Source: JBCCFW01 sp039029535 (GTDB lineage: Bacteria; Acidobacteriota; JBCCFW01). Taken from it: 54,511 nucleotides of DNA. Position numbers and translations under genes: made by a program. Location of the stretch: NCBI GenBank assembly GCA_039029535.1, contig JBCCFW010000030.1:1-54511 (forward strand). Reading direction: 5' to 3'. Positions within the stretch are counted from its first letter, which is position 1; each line of letters begins with the position of its first letter. The notes beneath the pieces are model-generated. The model saw only the letters and a program-made list of their open reading frames with translations, had not been told where the DNA came from and did not search any database. This document shows, in pieces, positions 25,752 through 34,976 of this stretch.

Positions 25752-26794
25752 CCATCCAGGCTAGGGGTGCCCACGGCCTCACGCAAGCCTTCGAGGAAGC
25801 GCTCCAGCGGGAATTCGCGCCGCTTCCGACGCCAGGCGGCGAGTCCGTGCTCCTGACGCAGCTCCTCATCGTCGAGGTAGCTCGCGATGAGCGACGCGAG
25901 CTCGTCCTCGGTCTCGAAGAGACCACCGGTCTTGCCGGGCAGGACCTGCTCCTCGCAGGAGTTGAAGCTGGTCTCCCAGTCGGGGCGCAGCCCCAGGCAG
26001 GGCACGGCAAAGGACTGCGCCTCCAACAAGGTGAGCGAGAACTGCTCGAGGCGGGAGGCGGTCAAGAACAGGCTGGCTCGTGAGTAGACCTCGGCCAGGT
26101 CGTCCACGCTGCCGCGGATGTCCACGCGCTCGCTGAGACCCAGGGTCTCCACCTGCTCGACGAGCTCACCATGACAGGGACCTTCGCCCACGACGACGAG
26201 TCGCCAGTCGTCACCGCTGAGCTTGGCCACCGCCCGCACGAGGAAGGCGACGTCCTTGGTCGGCAGGAGACGACCGACCCACAGCAGCTCGGCCGGTCGG
26301 GGTCGCACGAGGGGAAGCGACTCGGCTCCAGACGCGATGGCCTCGAACTCTCGGCTCACGAAGGGGGCCACCACGCTCTTGCCACGGAGCGCGAGGTCGT
26401 GATGATGCTCGAGGGCTTCGACGGCGGCGGTGGTGAAGCGCAGCACGACGTCGCAGCGTTCGAGGGCCTCACGCTCGGCCGCCCGCACGCGCTCGCGCGA
26501 GGCTTCCTCGGCTTCGAGCTCGGCGAGCATGCCCAGGGGGGCGAAGACCACGCGCGACGCCTGGTCGGCCAGGGCGAGGAGCAGCTCGGGATCGGCCGCG
26601 ATCAACACGTCGGCGGGCACGCGGAGTCGGTCGAGCGACTGAACCTGCACGCCGTCGGGGACGCTGCGAGTGAACGCCGTGCAGGCCACCGTGACCTCGT
26701 GACCCTCGTCGACGAGCAAGCTCGCGACATCGGCCAGCCAGCGGCTGCTGCCGTCTCCTGGCGCGATGCGATCGTGGGCGAGCAGGATCCTCAT
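25748..26794 (-). CDS. Family 4 glycosyltransferase
   Basis: 348 residues from ATG 26794 (MRILLAHDR), ten bases after the epimerase stop. GT-B fold: N-terminal GDGSSRWLADVASLLVDEGHEV, C-terminal LLWVGRLLPTKDVAFLVRAV, VVGEGP, and the EX7E region LEQFSLTLLEAQSF. Donor sugar unknown, but the epimerase directly upstream may make it. No membrane segment. Confidence 0.88.
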   Translation of the reverse strand: MRILLAHDRIAPGDGSSRWLADVASLLVDEGHEVTVACTAFTRSVPDGVQVQSLDRLRVPADVLIAADPELLLALADQASRVVFAPLGMLAELEAEEASRERVRAAEREALERCDVVLRFTTAAVEALEHHHDLALRGKSVVAPFVSREFEAIASGAESLPLVRPRPAELLWVGRLLPTKDVAFLVRAVAKLSGDDWRLVVVGEGPCHGELVEQVETLGLSERVDIRGSVDDLAEVYSRASLFLTASRLEQFSLTLLEAQSFAVPCLGLRPDWETSFNSCEEQVLPGKTGGLFETEDELASLIASYLDDEELRQEHGLAAWRRKRREFPLERFLEGLREAVGTPSLDG

Positions 26795-26804
26795 GGGCCG
26801 GCGA

Positions 26805-27803
26805 TCACCGGTAGTGACGCGACGGATCAAGCTCGTCGCCGCGCTCACGCAGGTGCTCGATCGTGCGGCGCAGGCCGTCCTCGAAGGAGACCTGAGCCTC
26901 CCAGCCGAGCCGCTCCTTCGCCCGACGTGGATCGGCGACGAGCCGCTCCACCTCGGACCGACCCGGCCGCAGGCGCTCGTCCGCCGTCTCCACGACGAGC
27001 TCGCGGTCCACCAGCCGACCGGCCGCCTGCACGATCTCGGCGATGCTGTGCCCCCGACCGGTGCCCGTCACGAAGACCTCGCCCAGCACGTCGTCCTCGG
27101 CCCGGGCGGCGGCGAGGAAGGCCTCGACGACGTCGCTCACGTAGGTCCAGTCGCGCACGGGATCGGTGCGGCCGAGCTGCAAGCGATCGCCCCGCAGCGC
27201 CTGCACGAGCACCGTGGGGATGACCGCTCGCAGCGACTGACGCGGACCGAAGGCGTTGAAGGGACGCAAGGTGACGAGGGGCAGGTCGTGTGCTGCACGA
27301 TACGAGAGCGTGAGGGCGTCGGCGGCGACCTTGCTCGCCGCATAGGGCGACTGCGGGTGGAGCGGGTGCTCCTCGTCCATGGGCAGGCGCTGCGCCGTGC
27401 CGAAGACCTCGGAGCTCGACGTGAGCACGAGTCGTCGTGTTTCGTGGTTGCGGCAAGCTTCCAACACGTTGAGCGTGCCGCCGAGGTTCGTGTCGAGGAA
27501 GCTCCGCGGCACCTCGAAGGAGAAGGGCACCGACACCTCGGCACCGAGATGAAACACCGTGTCGACGCCTGCGCAGGCCTGGCGCACCGACTCGACGTCA
27601 CGGAGGTCACCGCGCACGACCTCGAGACGATCGCGATCCTCCTCGCTCAGCTCCTCGAGCAAGCCGAGGCGCCCCGACGACACGTGCCGAACGAGAACCC
27701 GCACGTCGGCTCCGAGAGCGAGCAGGCGCTCGGTGAGATGCGAGCCGATGAAGCCGCCGGCACCCGTCACGAGCACCTTGCCGTTCGTCCACTCACTGCT
27801 CAT
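26805..27803 (-). CDS. NAD-dependent epimerase/dehydratase (extended SDR)
   Basis: 332 residues. NAD-binding TGAGGFIGSHL at 14-24, an acidic residue loop after DLRDVESV, catalytic Ser/Tyr/Lys in LTSSSEVFG and YAASK, and the NAFGPRQ motif of sugar-nucleotide epimerases/dehydratases. The substrate is probably a nucleotide-sugar. The start overlaps the methyltransferase stop by four bases. Confidence 0.88.
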   Translation of the reverse strand: MSSEWTNGKVLVTGAGGFIGSHLTERLLALGADVRVLVRHVSSGRLGLLEELSEEDRDRLEVVRGDLRDVESVRQACAGVDTVFHLGAEVSVPFSFEVPRSFLDTNLGGTLNVLEACRNHETRRLVLTSSSEVFGTAQRLPMDEEHPLHPQSPYAASKVAADALTLSYRAAHDLPLVTLRPFNAFGPRQSLRAVIPTVLVQALRGDRLQLGRTDPVRDWTYVSDVVEAFLAAARAEDDVLGEVFVTGTGRGHSIAEIVQAAGRLVDRELVVETADERLRPGRSEVERLVADPRRAKERLGWEAQVSFEDGLRRTIEHLRERGDELDPSRHYR

Positions 27804-28528
27804 GTCGACGATCCCTTCAGGAGCACGGCCTGGTGCGTGGCTGGTCCGACCAGTCGCTCGATGCCATCGAACAAGGTGGCGAGCGCGCGTGGCAGCCGAC
27901 GTTCCCGTGAGCGGAAGCCGCCGATGCGCGTGCGCTCCGACCAGTCGATCGTCAGCTCGGTGAAGATCGTCTCGGGTCGCAAGGGGTCGCCACCGGCGAA
28001 GTCGTTGGCGCTGAGCAGGTCCCAGTAGAAGAAGCGTCCGTGGGGTGAGAGGACGCGAGCGATCTCGGTGCCGAGCGCGCGTCGCGCTTCCGGCTCGCGG
28101 ACCGACGAGAAGACCGTGCAGGTCGACACCCAGTCGAAGTGCTCGTCATCGAAGGGGAGGGCACCGCCGTCGTGCTGCACGTAGTTCAGGCCGGGGTGAG
28201 ACGCGCTGGCTCGGGCGAGGGCGCCGGGGCGGAGGTCGAGCGCAGTGACCTGCTCGGGAAGCAGGCCGAGGTCGAGATAGGACCGCGCCGAGCGACCGTT
28301 GCCGCAGCCGATGTCGAGCACCCGGATCTGGGAAGGAGGCGCCGGGCTGCGACGAAGCGCCACGGTGAGCAGGCGGAAGAGCTCGAGCCGATGAAGGAGC
28401 TCGACGTCGCAGAGGAGGGGGTTCCAGGTGTCTCCCTCCCCAGGCTCGAGCTCGCGATAGTCGCGCACGACCTGTGCGAACAGGGGGCTGACCTCGGGGT
28501 CGGGCGCAGGGCTGTCCGTGTTCGACAC
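27800..28528 (-). CDS. Class I SAM-dependent methyltransferase
   Basis: 242 residues from a GTG. SAM-binding motif I VLDIGCGNGRSAR, motif II ALDLRPGAL, motif III FDWVSTCTVFSSV and a later RFFYWDLLSAND. First gene of the operon methyltransferase-epimerase-glycosyltransferase-thioesterase, so it probably methylates a sugar or lipid carrier, but a small metabolite or protein target is possible. The divergent gene begins about 100 bases away. Confidence 0.83.
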   Translation of the reverse strand: MSNTDSPAPDPEVSPLFAQVVRDYRELEPGEGDTWNPLLCDVELLHRLELFRLLTVALRRSPAPPSQIRVLDIGCGNGRSARSYLDLGLLPEQVTALDLRPGALARASASHPGLNYVQHDGGALPFDDEHFDWVSTCTVFSSVREPEARRALGTEIARVLSPHGRFFYWDLLSANDFAGGDPLRPETIFTELTIDWSERTRIGGFRSRERRLPRALATLFDGIERLVGPATHQAVLLKGSST

Positions 28529-28625
28529 CGTCGTCTCGTTTTCTCGCGATCCAGCCGGCGCGTCGTGCTCCGGACCGCAGAGTCTACTGCTGAGATACGA
28601 TCACGTGGCACCGATCGGAGGCCCC

Positions 28626-31373
28626 ATGCGTCGTCTCGTTGTCTCGGCCCTCCTTCCCCTCGTTCTCGTCGTGTCCGCGAGCGCCCGGGACCGGCCCGGT
28701 GAGCGCCGCCTCTTCGCCGACGATCCACCACCCGTCATGAAGCCGACGGGGGTGGGTACGTCTCCTCACGACTGGTGCGGTGTCGGCGAGCAGGTGCGAG
28801 CGAACCGCTCGCTGGAAGAGCTCGTCGTGCCGCCACTGCGACGACACGCGCGGCCGAAGCGGCCCAACGTGTCGTATCGCGACGGCATCCTCGTCATCGA
28901 GGACGACGGCTCGCTCACCGACCACGACAACGAGATCGACCTCGTCGGACGGAGCCTCGAGCTCATCCCCAGCGGCGACGGCTTCGCGGTGCTGGAGGTC
29001 CCGCTGGAGTACGAGACCGGACCGGAGACCGAGCTGTTCACCGACGCCTTCACGTGGACCGGCGTGGGCGTCGAGCTCCCGACCTGGACCTTCCCGTTCG
29101 GTGGCGAAGAGCATTCCCGACTGTGGATCACCTCCGACATCACGGTGTCGGTGAGCTTCGATCCGCCCACTGCTCCGAGCGCCAGCTCGCTCTGTGGCTT
29201 CGGCTGCTGGGTGGGCAAGGCCGAGGCGCTCGGCCGACGTCAGCCACGCGTCGCGCCGTTGCAGCTCGGCACCCGGGTGTACGGCTGGAACGCCGGCATG
29301 ATCCTTCACGACGATCGCGCCGTCATCACCTGGCGATCCAGTGACGGCGGCGCCCTCGAACTCGACGTGCAGGCCGTGCTCTTCGCCGACGGACGCATCC
29401 GCTTCAACTACCTCGAAGCGCGAGGTCTCACCTGGGGCGCTCCGACGGTGGTGACCGGCAACGAGAGCTTCTGGAGCGATCGCGACGAGCTGGCCAGCGT
29501 GAGCGATCCCGCCGGTGACGTCGTCGATCCGGGGATCCCCGTCGGCGATCGCTCCGCTCTCGACATCGTCGGCGCGCGTGCCGCCCAGGTCGCCGACTCG
29601 GAGATCCTCGAGCTCACGATCGAGCTCGCGGGCTCGCGACCGACGTCACCCGAGTCGTCGATGATCTACGTCGTCACGGTGTTGGAAGACGAAGACGCCG
29701 AGGAAGCCCTGACCACGGCCTACGGTTTCTGGAACTGGTTCGGCTGGCGCACGGCGACGCAGTACATCGATGACCGTGACACGGAGCTCGGCTTCCATCT
29801 CTTCCTGAGCGAGCTGGACCCGGTCGATGACGATCTCCTGATCCAGGTGAGCACGCTCAGCGGCACGACGCCGCCGTATGTCGTGGGCGACAGCGTGCTG
29901 CTCGACGTGACGTTCACGCCGAACGACGAGTCGGTCATGCTCGATCTCTCGGAGGACCTGCCGGTCGTCATCGAGAACCGACCGATCTTCGAGTCGTTCG
30001 CGCTCCCCGATCTCCTCGTGTACGAGGTGGGACGCTTCGTCGAGGACAGTCTCGACTTCCCGCCGCTCGAGGGGATCGGCATCTACCAGAACTTCCTCAC
30101 CGACATCTTCTTCTACGCCGGCGGCTACTCGACCGGTGGCAACTCCGGCGCCGACGGCATCGGCTTCGGCAGCTCGGCCCAGCCGGAGTCGCCCGCGCTC
30201 CTGCACCTCCACACCATCTACAACTACGGTGGCTTCGACTGGGCCATGACCGTGCTCTCGCACGAGCTCGGTCATCGCTGGCTCTACCACTTCACCATGG
30301 AAGAGGGCGGCATGATCTCGCGTCGCCTGAACCCCGTCTCCGGTCATCCGGCGGGCTGGGTGTCCACGCCGGCGGTGGCGCCGGTGTACTTGCCCGAGGA
30401 CTACTCGTGCATGGGCGGCTCGGGATGGGTCGACAACGGTGATGGCACCTTCACCGCGACGGCCTCGGGCGCCGGCGGAGGCTGGGGCTTCAGTTGGACC
30501 GACCTCTACCTCATGGGGCTGGCGGAGGAGGGCGAGATCCCGGACTGGTGGTACGTCGACGAGCCCAGCCCGGCGATCACCGACCAGTACTGGCCACCCG
30601 CAGGCGTGACGGTGAGCGGCACGCGCGTGCCGGTCTCGGTCGATCAGGTCGTCGCCGCCGAAGGGCCGCGCTTCCCGGCCTACCCCGACACGCGCACCGA
30701 CTTCCTCATGCCGCTGGTGCTGGTCACGCGGCCGGGGACCGTGACGGAGGCCGAGATCGACGCGGTCGAGACTCTCTGTGACGAGTGGCAGCGCATCTGG
30801 CCCATCTCCACGGCGGGTCGCAGCACCATGCGCTGCGCCTTCCATCCGCCGGAGGTCGCGATCACCGATCCGCCGATCAACCTCGTCGTCGCTCCCGGCA
30901 CCACCCTGAGCTTCTCGGGGGAAGGCACGGACGAAGACGACGACGCCGTCAGCCTGAGCTGGCGGCTCGCGGGGCTGGCTCCTGCTGCGGAAGGAGAAGG
31001 ACCGCACGAGCTGACCTTCGTCAACGAGGGCGTGTATCAAGTCGAGCTGTCCGGCGTGGACGCTCTCGGGATGCCCAGCGTCGAGCCGGCGGTGCGGACC
31101 ATCGTGGTCGACTGCACGGAGACCACGCCCCCCGACGAGGTCGAGGTCCTGCGGCTCTGGCACGAGCCCGACGACGAGATCCGCTTCACCTGGAGCGACG
31201 TCGCCAGCGATCCGGCGGACTACCTCGTGCTCGCCGCGGCCGCGCCCGACGGCAACTTCGAGGCCGGTGGCTCGGCACTGGCCGGCGACCCCGGCCTGCT
31301 CATGCCGCTGCCGGTGGAGACGACGTACTACCGGGTAGTGGCTCGATACACGCCAGGCTGTCTGGGTCCGTGA
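28626..31373 (+). CDS. Large exported protein with HExxH zinc-protease motif
   Basis: 915 residues. ATG 28626 follows GGAGG and starts a signal peptide (LLPLVLVVSASA). The first ~500 residues contain beta-rich domains. HELGH at 546-550 (LSHELGHRWLYHF) is a probable zinc site with catalytic Glu. CMGGSGW and SWTDLYLMGL downstream are strongly patterned and one may supply a Met-turn, but I cannot place the family. A PKD-like domain near 750-850 and a fibronectin III-like end complete the protein. Likely a secreted metallopeptidase of a family I do not recognise. Confidence 0.72.
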   Translation: MRRLVVSALLPLVLVVSASARDRPGERRLFADDPPPVMKPTGVGTSPHDWCGVGEQVRANRSLEELVVPPLRRHARPKRPNVSYRDGILVIEDDGSLTDHDNEIDLVGRSLELIPSGDGFAVLEVPLEYETGPETELFTDAFTWTGVGVELPTWTFPFGGEEHSRLWITSDITVSVSFDPPTAPSASSLCGFGCWVGKAEALGRRQPRVAPLQLGTRVYGWNAGMILHDDRAVITWRSSDGGALELDVQAVLFADGRIRFNYLEARGLTWGAPTVVTGNESFWSDRDELASVSDPAGDVVDPGIPVGDRSALDIVGARAAQVADSEILELTIELAGSRPTSPESSMIYVVTVLEDEDAEEALTTAYGFWNWFGWRTATQYIDDRDTELGFHLFLSELDPVDDDLLIQVSTLSGTTPPYVVGDSVLLDVTFTPNDESVMLDLSEDLPVVIENRPIFESFALPDLLVYEVGRFVEDSLDFPPLEGIGIYQNFLTDIFFYAGGYSTGGNSGADGIGFGSSAQPESPALLHLHTIYNYGGFDWAMTVLSHELGHRWLYHFTMEEGGMISRRLNPVSGHPAGWVSTPAVAPVYLPEDYSCMGGSGWVDNGDGTFTATASGAGGGWGFSWTDLYLMGLAEEGEIPDWWYVDEPSPAITDQYWPPAGVTVSGTRVPVSVDQVVAAEGPRFPAYPDTRTDFLMPLVLVTRPGTVTEAEIDAVETLCDEWQRIWPISTAGRSTMRCAFHPPEVAITDPPINLVVAPGTTLSFSGEGTDEDDDAVSLSWRLAGLAPAAEGEGPHELTFVNEGVYQVELSGVDALGMPSVEPAVRTIVVDCTETTPPDEVEVLRLWHEPDDEIRFTWSDVASDPADYLVLAAAAPDGNFEAGGSALAGDPGLLMPLPVETTYYRVVARYTPGCLGP

Positions 31374-31439
31374 CCGCGGGGGTGGCGGCACGTCGTTCTC
31401 GACCTTTCGCTCTCGACTCGCGCTTCTCACCTGCTCGTG

Positions 31440-32045
31440 TCAGGCCCGGTAGATCCGGACACGTGTGAACCTCACCCGCGAGTCCCAGGTGCCCAGTCCG
31501 ATGCGGTCGTGCGTTGCCGCGTCCAGGGGGTCGGGGTCGGCGTGCTCGAGGCAGGGCCCACCTTCGCGCCAGAAGAAGGCGCGGCCGTCGCGGTAGCCGC
31601 AGGCGACCTCGGTGGTGTCGTCGGTGGGGAGGGGCTGGCTCGGCTCGCGGAAGGTCGGTCCGGCCGGGTGCTTCTCGACGCCGTCGTCGTGGACGTCCCA
31701 ACCGGCCGTGCCCGCGATCCAAGCGGTCTGGTCTCCCTCGCCGTAGATCGTGCCGCGGGCCCGGAAGAAGACGTTGGCGTCGCGGCAGTGGGGTGCGACG
31801 CCGCCGGCGCTCATCCGCACGACGTGATCGAAGGGGTAGCTGCCGGGCAACCACAGCACGGCCGCCGAGGCCTCGTCGATGCGGCCGACGAGACCGTCGG
31901 TGGTCGGCTCCCAGGACGGCACCTCCACCTCGCAGCCGTCGGGAAGCGTGTCTCGGCAGAGATCGAGGTCGAGAACGAGCGCGCTCTCGTCGAGGGTGAG
32001 CGGGCCCGAGGGCAGGTCGAGACGGAGGGGGGCGGTCGAGGTCAC
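31440..32045 (-). CDS. Protein of unknown function, possible concanavalin-like fold
   Basis: 201 residues from a GTG at 32045; an in-frame start at 32108 would enter the neighbouring gene. No signal peptide. The sequence is beta-rich with features such as WLPGSYPFDHVVRMS, FFRARGTIYGEGDQ and IGLGTWDSRVRFTRVRIYR, as in concanavalin-like domains that bind or cut glycans. Divergent from the YbaK gene, convergent with the HExxH protein. Fold assignment is a guess. Confidence 0.6.
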   Translation of the reverse strand: MTSTAPLRLDLPSGPLTLDESALVLDLDLCRDTLPDGCEVEVPSWEPTTDGLVGRIDEASAAVLWLPGSYPFDHVVRMSAGGVAPHCRDANVFFRARGTIYGEGDQTAWIAGTAGWDVHDDGVEKHPAGPTFREPSQPLPTDDTTEVACGYRDGRAFFWREGGPCLEHADPDPLDAATHDRIGLGTWDSRVRFTRVRIYRA

Positions 32046-32091
32046 GACGAGATCTTGGCACGGGCGCTCCGATTCCTGCGAGGATCGAGCG

Positions 32092-32583
32092 ATGGACGAG
32101 CAGGTCAATCACGACGCACCCCCGGTGCTCACGGCGATCCGGGATCTCCTGGCGGCGCACGACGTGCCCTTCCGAGAGCTCGTGCACGAGCCGACCTTCA
32201 CCTGCGAGGAGTCGGCGGCCGCTCGTGGCGAGCCCATCGACATCGGCGGCAAGTGCCTCCTCATGAAGGTGGGGGACAGCTTCGGCCTCTACGTCATGTC
32301 GGCGGCGCTTCAGCTCAAGTCGCGCAAGCTGCGACACGCCAAGGGGGAACGTCGGATGCGCTTCGCCAGCCGCGAGGAGCTCCTCGAGATGACCGGGCTC
32401 GTTCCGGGCTCCGTGCCGCCCTTCGGCGAGCCCATCCTGCCCTTCCCCCTGCACGCCGACGAGTCCATCACCCGGAACGACCGCATCGCCTTCAACGCCG
32501 GCTCGCTCCGCCACTCCTTGATCCTGTCGACCGAAGACTATCTCCGCGTCGCGAGCCCCACGATCCTCAGCTACGCCGAGTGA
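32092..32583 (+). CDS. YbaK/ProX-family aminoacyl-tRNA deacylase
   Basis: 163 residues, usual size for stand-alone editing enzymes that hydrolyse mischarged tRNA (for example Cys- or Ala-tRNA(Pro)). Family features: PFRELVHEPTFTCEESA, then GGKCLLMKVGD with the conserved Lys, LKSRKLRHAKG, and the TGLVPGSVPPFG loop near the C-terminus. Which tRNA it proofreads cannot be told. Possibly leaderless: GAGGAT is six bases before the ATG. Confidence 0.87.
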   Translation: MDEQVNHDAPPVLTAIRDLLAAHDVPFRELVHEPTFTCEESAAARGEPIDIGGKCLLMKVGDSFGLYVMSAALQLKSRKLRHAKGERRMRFASREELLEMTGLVPGSVPPFGEPILPFPLHADESITRNDRIAFNAGSLRHSLILSTEDYLRVASPTILSYAE

Positions 32584-32608
32584 CGTCCCTCCCGAGAGTC
32601 CGCCTACC

Positions 32609-34015
32609 ATGAGCCCATCCGACCGCAGCGCCGTCATCGAGAAGGCCCGCACCGACTTCTCGTCCACCCTCGAGCAGCTCGAGGGCTACCTCACCATCCC
32701 CGCGATCTCCTGTGAGCCCGAGCACGCCGGAGACGTCGCGGCCCTCGCCGGCAAGATCCGCGACGACCTCGCGAGCGTCGGGCTCGACAACGCCCGGGTC
32801 CTGGAGCTCGAGGGCGCGCTTCCGGTCGTCGCGGCCGAGTGGATGAAGGCCGGCGACGCCGCCCCGACCGTGCTCGTCTACGGACACCTCGACCTCCAGC
32901 CCGTCGTGGGCGAGCCCTGGTCGAGCGATCCCCACGCGCCCACCCGACGCGACGGTCGTCTCTTCGCCCGCGGCTCCTCCGACGACATGGGCGGCTGGAT
33001 GAGTCACTTGGCCGCGGTGAAGGCCTGGCTCGAGGTCGAGGGCGGCCTGCCCTGCAACTTGCGTCTCATCATCGAGGGCGAGGAGGAGATCGGCTCGCCG
33101 AACCTCGAGCGCTACATGACCGAGCACGCCGACGCCTTCGAAGCCGACGTCATGATCCTCACCGACTGCGAGAACCCGAGCCCCGAGGTCCCCGGCCTGA
33201 CGACTTCGCTGCGCGGCTGTCTCGAGATGCAGGTGACCTGCAAGGCGCTCACCGCCGACGTTCACTCGGGCCTCTGGGGCGGAATGGTGCCCGACGCTTC
33301 GGTGTCGCTGTGCCAGGTCATCGCCGGCCTGGTCGATGAGCAGGGACGCCTGAAGGTCGGTCTCGCCGACTGGCCGAGCGAGCGACGCGAGAAGGCTGCC
33401 GCCGTCCCGTTCGACCACGAGGTCATCCGCCAGGGCGCGCGCCTGCGCGACGGTGTAGACCCGCTTCCGCTCGGCGATCGCTCGGCCGCGGAATGGCTCT
33501 GGCTGCAACCCGCGGTCACCGTCGTCGCCACCAGCCTGCCCGGCCCCGAAGCGAAGAAGAACGCGCTGCGTGCCGAGGCGTCGGCGATCCTCTCCATCCG
33601 GCTCGCGCCGGGTCAGGAGCCGTCGGCGGTCTTCGACGCGATCGCTTCGGCGATCCAGGCCGTGCCCCACGGCGGTGTCGAGATCGACGTGGTGGAGGTG
33701 GACTGGGCCGCGCACGGCTGGCTGTACGAGCCACGGGGGCCCGCTTTCGAGGCGGCCGATCGTGCTTACGAGGCGTCATGGGGTCATCCCATGGCGCGCA
33801 TCGGCGTGGGCGGCACCATCCCCTTCGTCAGCATGTTCGCCGACCGCTACGGCGACACGCCGCTCATCCTCAACGGTGTCATGGACCCGATCTCGGGCGC
33901 GCACGGACCCGACGAGTCGCTGCACTTGGGCATCTTCGAGAAGGCGATCCTCGCCAACGTGCACCTCTACGCAGAGCTCGGAGCGCTGGGCAAGAGCGGC
34001 CTGATGGCCGGCTGA
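32609..34015 (+). CDS. M20-family dipeptidase/carboxypeptidase
   Basis: 468 residues, standard length for M20 dipeptidases. Two-zinc site: H93 and D95 (YGHLDLQP), bridging D125 (GSSDDMGGW), catalytic E158 and ligand E159 (EGEEEIGS), D186 (TDCENPS), and a final His near SGAHGPDESLHLG. The dimerisation lid domain lies between ~200 and 310. No signal peptide, so cytoplasmic. Position 127 is Met where many members have Lys (DDKG). Starts 25 bases after the deacylase gene. Confidence 0.9.
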   Translation: MSPSDRSAVIEKARTDFSSTLEQLEGYLTIPAISCEPEHAGDVAALAGKIRDDLASVGLDNARVLELEGALPVVAAEWMKAGDAAPTVLVYGHLDLQPVVGEPWSSDPHAPTRRDGRLFARGSSDDMGGWMSHLAAVKAWLEVEGGLPCNLRLIIEGEEEIGSPNLERYMTEHADAFEADVMILTDCENPSPEVPGLTTSLRGCLEMQVTCKALTADVHSGLWGGMVPDASVSLCQVIAGLVDEQGRLKVGLADWPSERREKAAAVPFDHEVIRQGARLRDGVDPLPLGDRSAAEWLWLQPAVTVVATSLPGPEAKKNALRAEASAILSIRLAPGQEPSAVFDAIASAIQAVPHGGVEIDVVEVDWAAHGWLYEPRGPAFEAADRAYEASWGHPMARIGVGGTIPFVSMFADRYGDTPLILNGVMDPISGAHGPDESLHLGIFEKAILANVHLYAELGALGKSGLMAG

Positions 34016-34025
34016 GCCCGGTCGC

Positions 34026-34916
34026 ATGGCGAGGGCGCGACGTCCCGCGGGCCAAGCGACCCGGGGCAAGACGGCGGCCAACCGGCTGCGACGTCTCGAC
34101 GCGTACCTCGCGGCCTGCGAGTCGTCGTTGCTGCGACGAGGCCCCGAGCCCCTCGTCGTCGACCTCGGCTTCGGGGCGACGCCGGGCACCACCGTCGAGA
34201 TGGCCGATCGACTCGCGCAGGTCGCGTCGGTGCGCGTGGTCGGGGTCGAGATCGATCGCGACCGCGTCGCCGCGGCCGCGTCGGCGGAGCGATCGGGGTT
34301 GAGCTTCGTGCTCGGCGGCTTCGACTTCGAGACCGAGACGCCGGCGACGATCATCCGGGCGCTCAACGTGCTGCGTCAGTACGACGAGGCCGAGATCGTG
34401 CCCGCGTGGACCCAGCTCGGCGAGCGCCTTGTCGACGGCGGACTCCTCGTCGAAGGGACCTCCGACCCCCACGGCCGACTCATGGTCGTGAACCTCCTGC
34501 GCCGACGGGACGATCGGCTGGAGCACGAGGGCGTGCTGTTCTCGGTGCGGCTCACCGCCGACTTCCATCCTCGCGATCTCCAGGCGGTGCTGCCGAAGAA
34601 CCTCATCCATCACGTCGTGCCGGGCGAGCCGGTCCACGAGCTCTTCGACGACTGGTCGAGCTGCTGGCAGCGGGCGAGGACCCGACGGAGCTTCGGTCAG
34701 CGGGCGGTGCTCGACGAGTCGCTGCGTCTCCTGGCCGACGGTCCCCACCGGCTGGACCCCCGGCGCTGGCTCGCACGACGTGGCTTCGTGCTGTGGCGCG
34801 GTCTCGGCGACGATCCCGGAGCGGGCCTCGCGGAGCCCTCACCACTGACGGCACTTGCCGCCCCCGGCCGACGGCAGGGAGGTTTACGATCGGGTTCGGA
34901 TCGAACACGACGGTGA
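34026..34916 (+). CDS. SAM-dependent methyltransferase-like protein
   Basis: 296 residues. Motif I is VVDLGFGATPGTT, motif II VVGVEIDRDRV; then FDFETETPATIIRALNVLRQYDEAEI and LLVEGTSDP follow the Rossmann order. An N-terminal basic stretch precedes the domain. Starts ten bases after the M20 gene, likely co-transcribed. Target unknown; conserved hypothetical methyltransferases of this type are common in GC-rich bacteria. Confidence 0.75.
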   Translation: MARARRPAGQATRGKTAANRLRRLDAYLAACESSLLRRGPEPLVVDLGFGATPGTTVEMADRLAQVASVRVVGVEIDRDRVAAAASAERSGLSFVLGGFDFETETPATIIRALNVLRQYDEAEIVPAWTQLGERLVDGGLLVEGTSDPHGRLMVVNLLRRRDDRLEHEGVLFSVRLTADFHPRDLQAVLPKNLIHHVVPGEPVHELFDDWSSCWQRARTRRSFGQRAVLDESLRLLADGPHRLDPRRWLARRGFVLWRGLGDDPGAGLAEPSPLTALAAPGRRQGGLRSGSDRTRR

Positions 34917-34976
34917 CGGCCTTCGGGCTGCTCCGTCGACGAACGTCTTCGTTCTTCCTCATCGGCTGGTGTCGTC

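Noticed and set aside
29646..31430. 594-codon minus-strand frame opposite the HExxH protein
   Set aside because: Arg/Val/Asp-rich shadow; the plus strand has a signal peptide, HELGH and domain structure.
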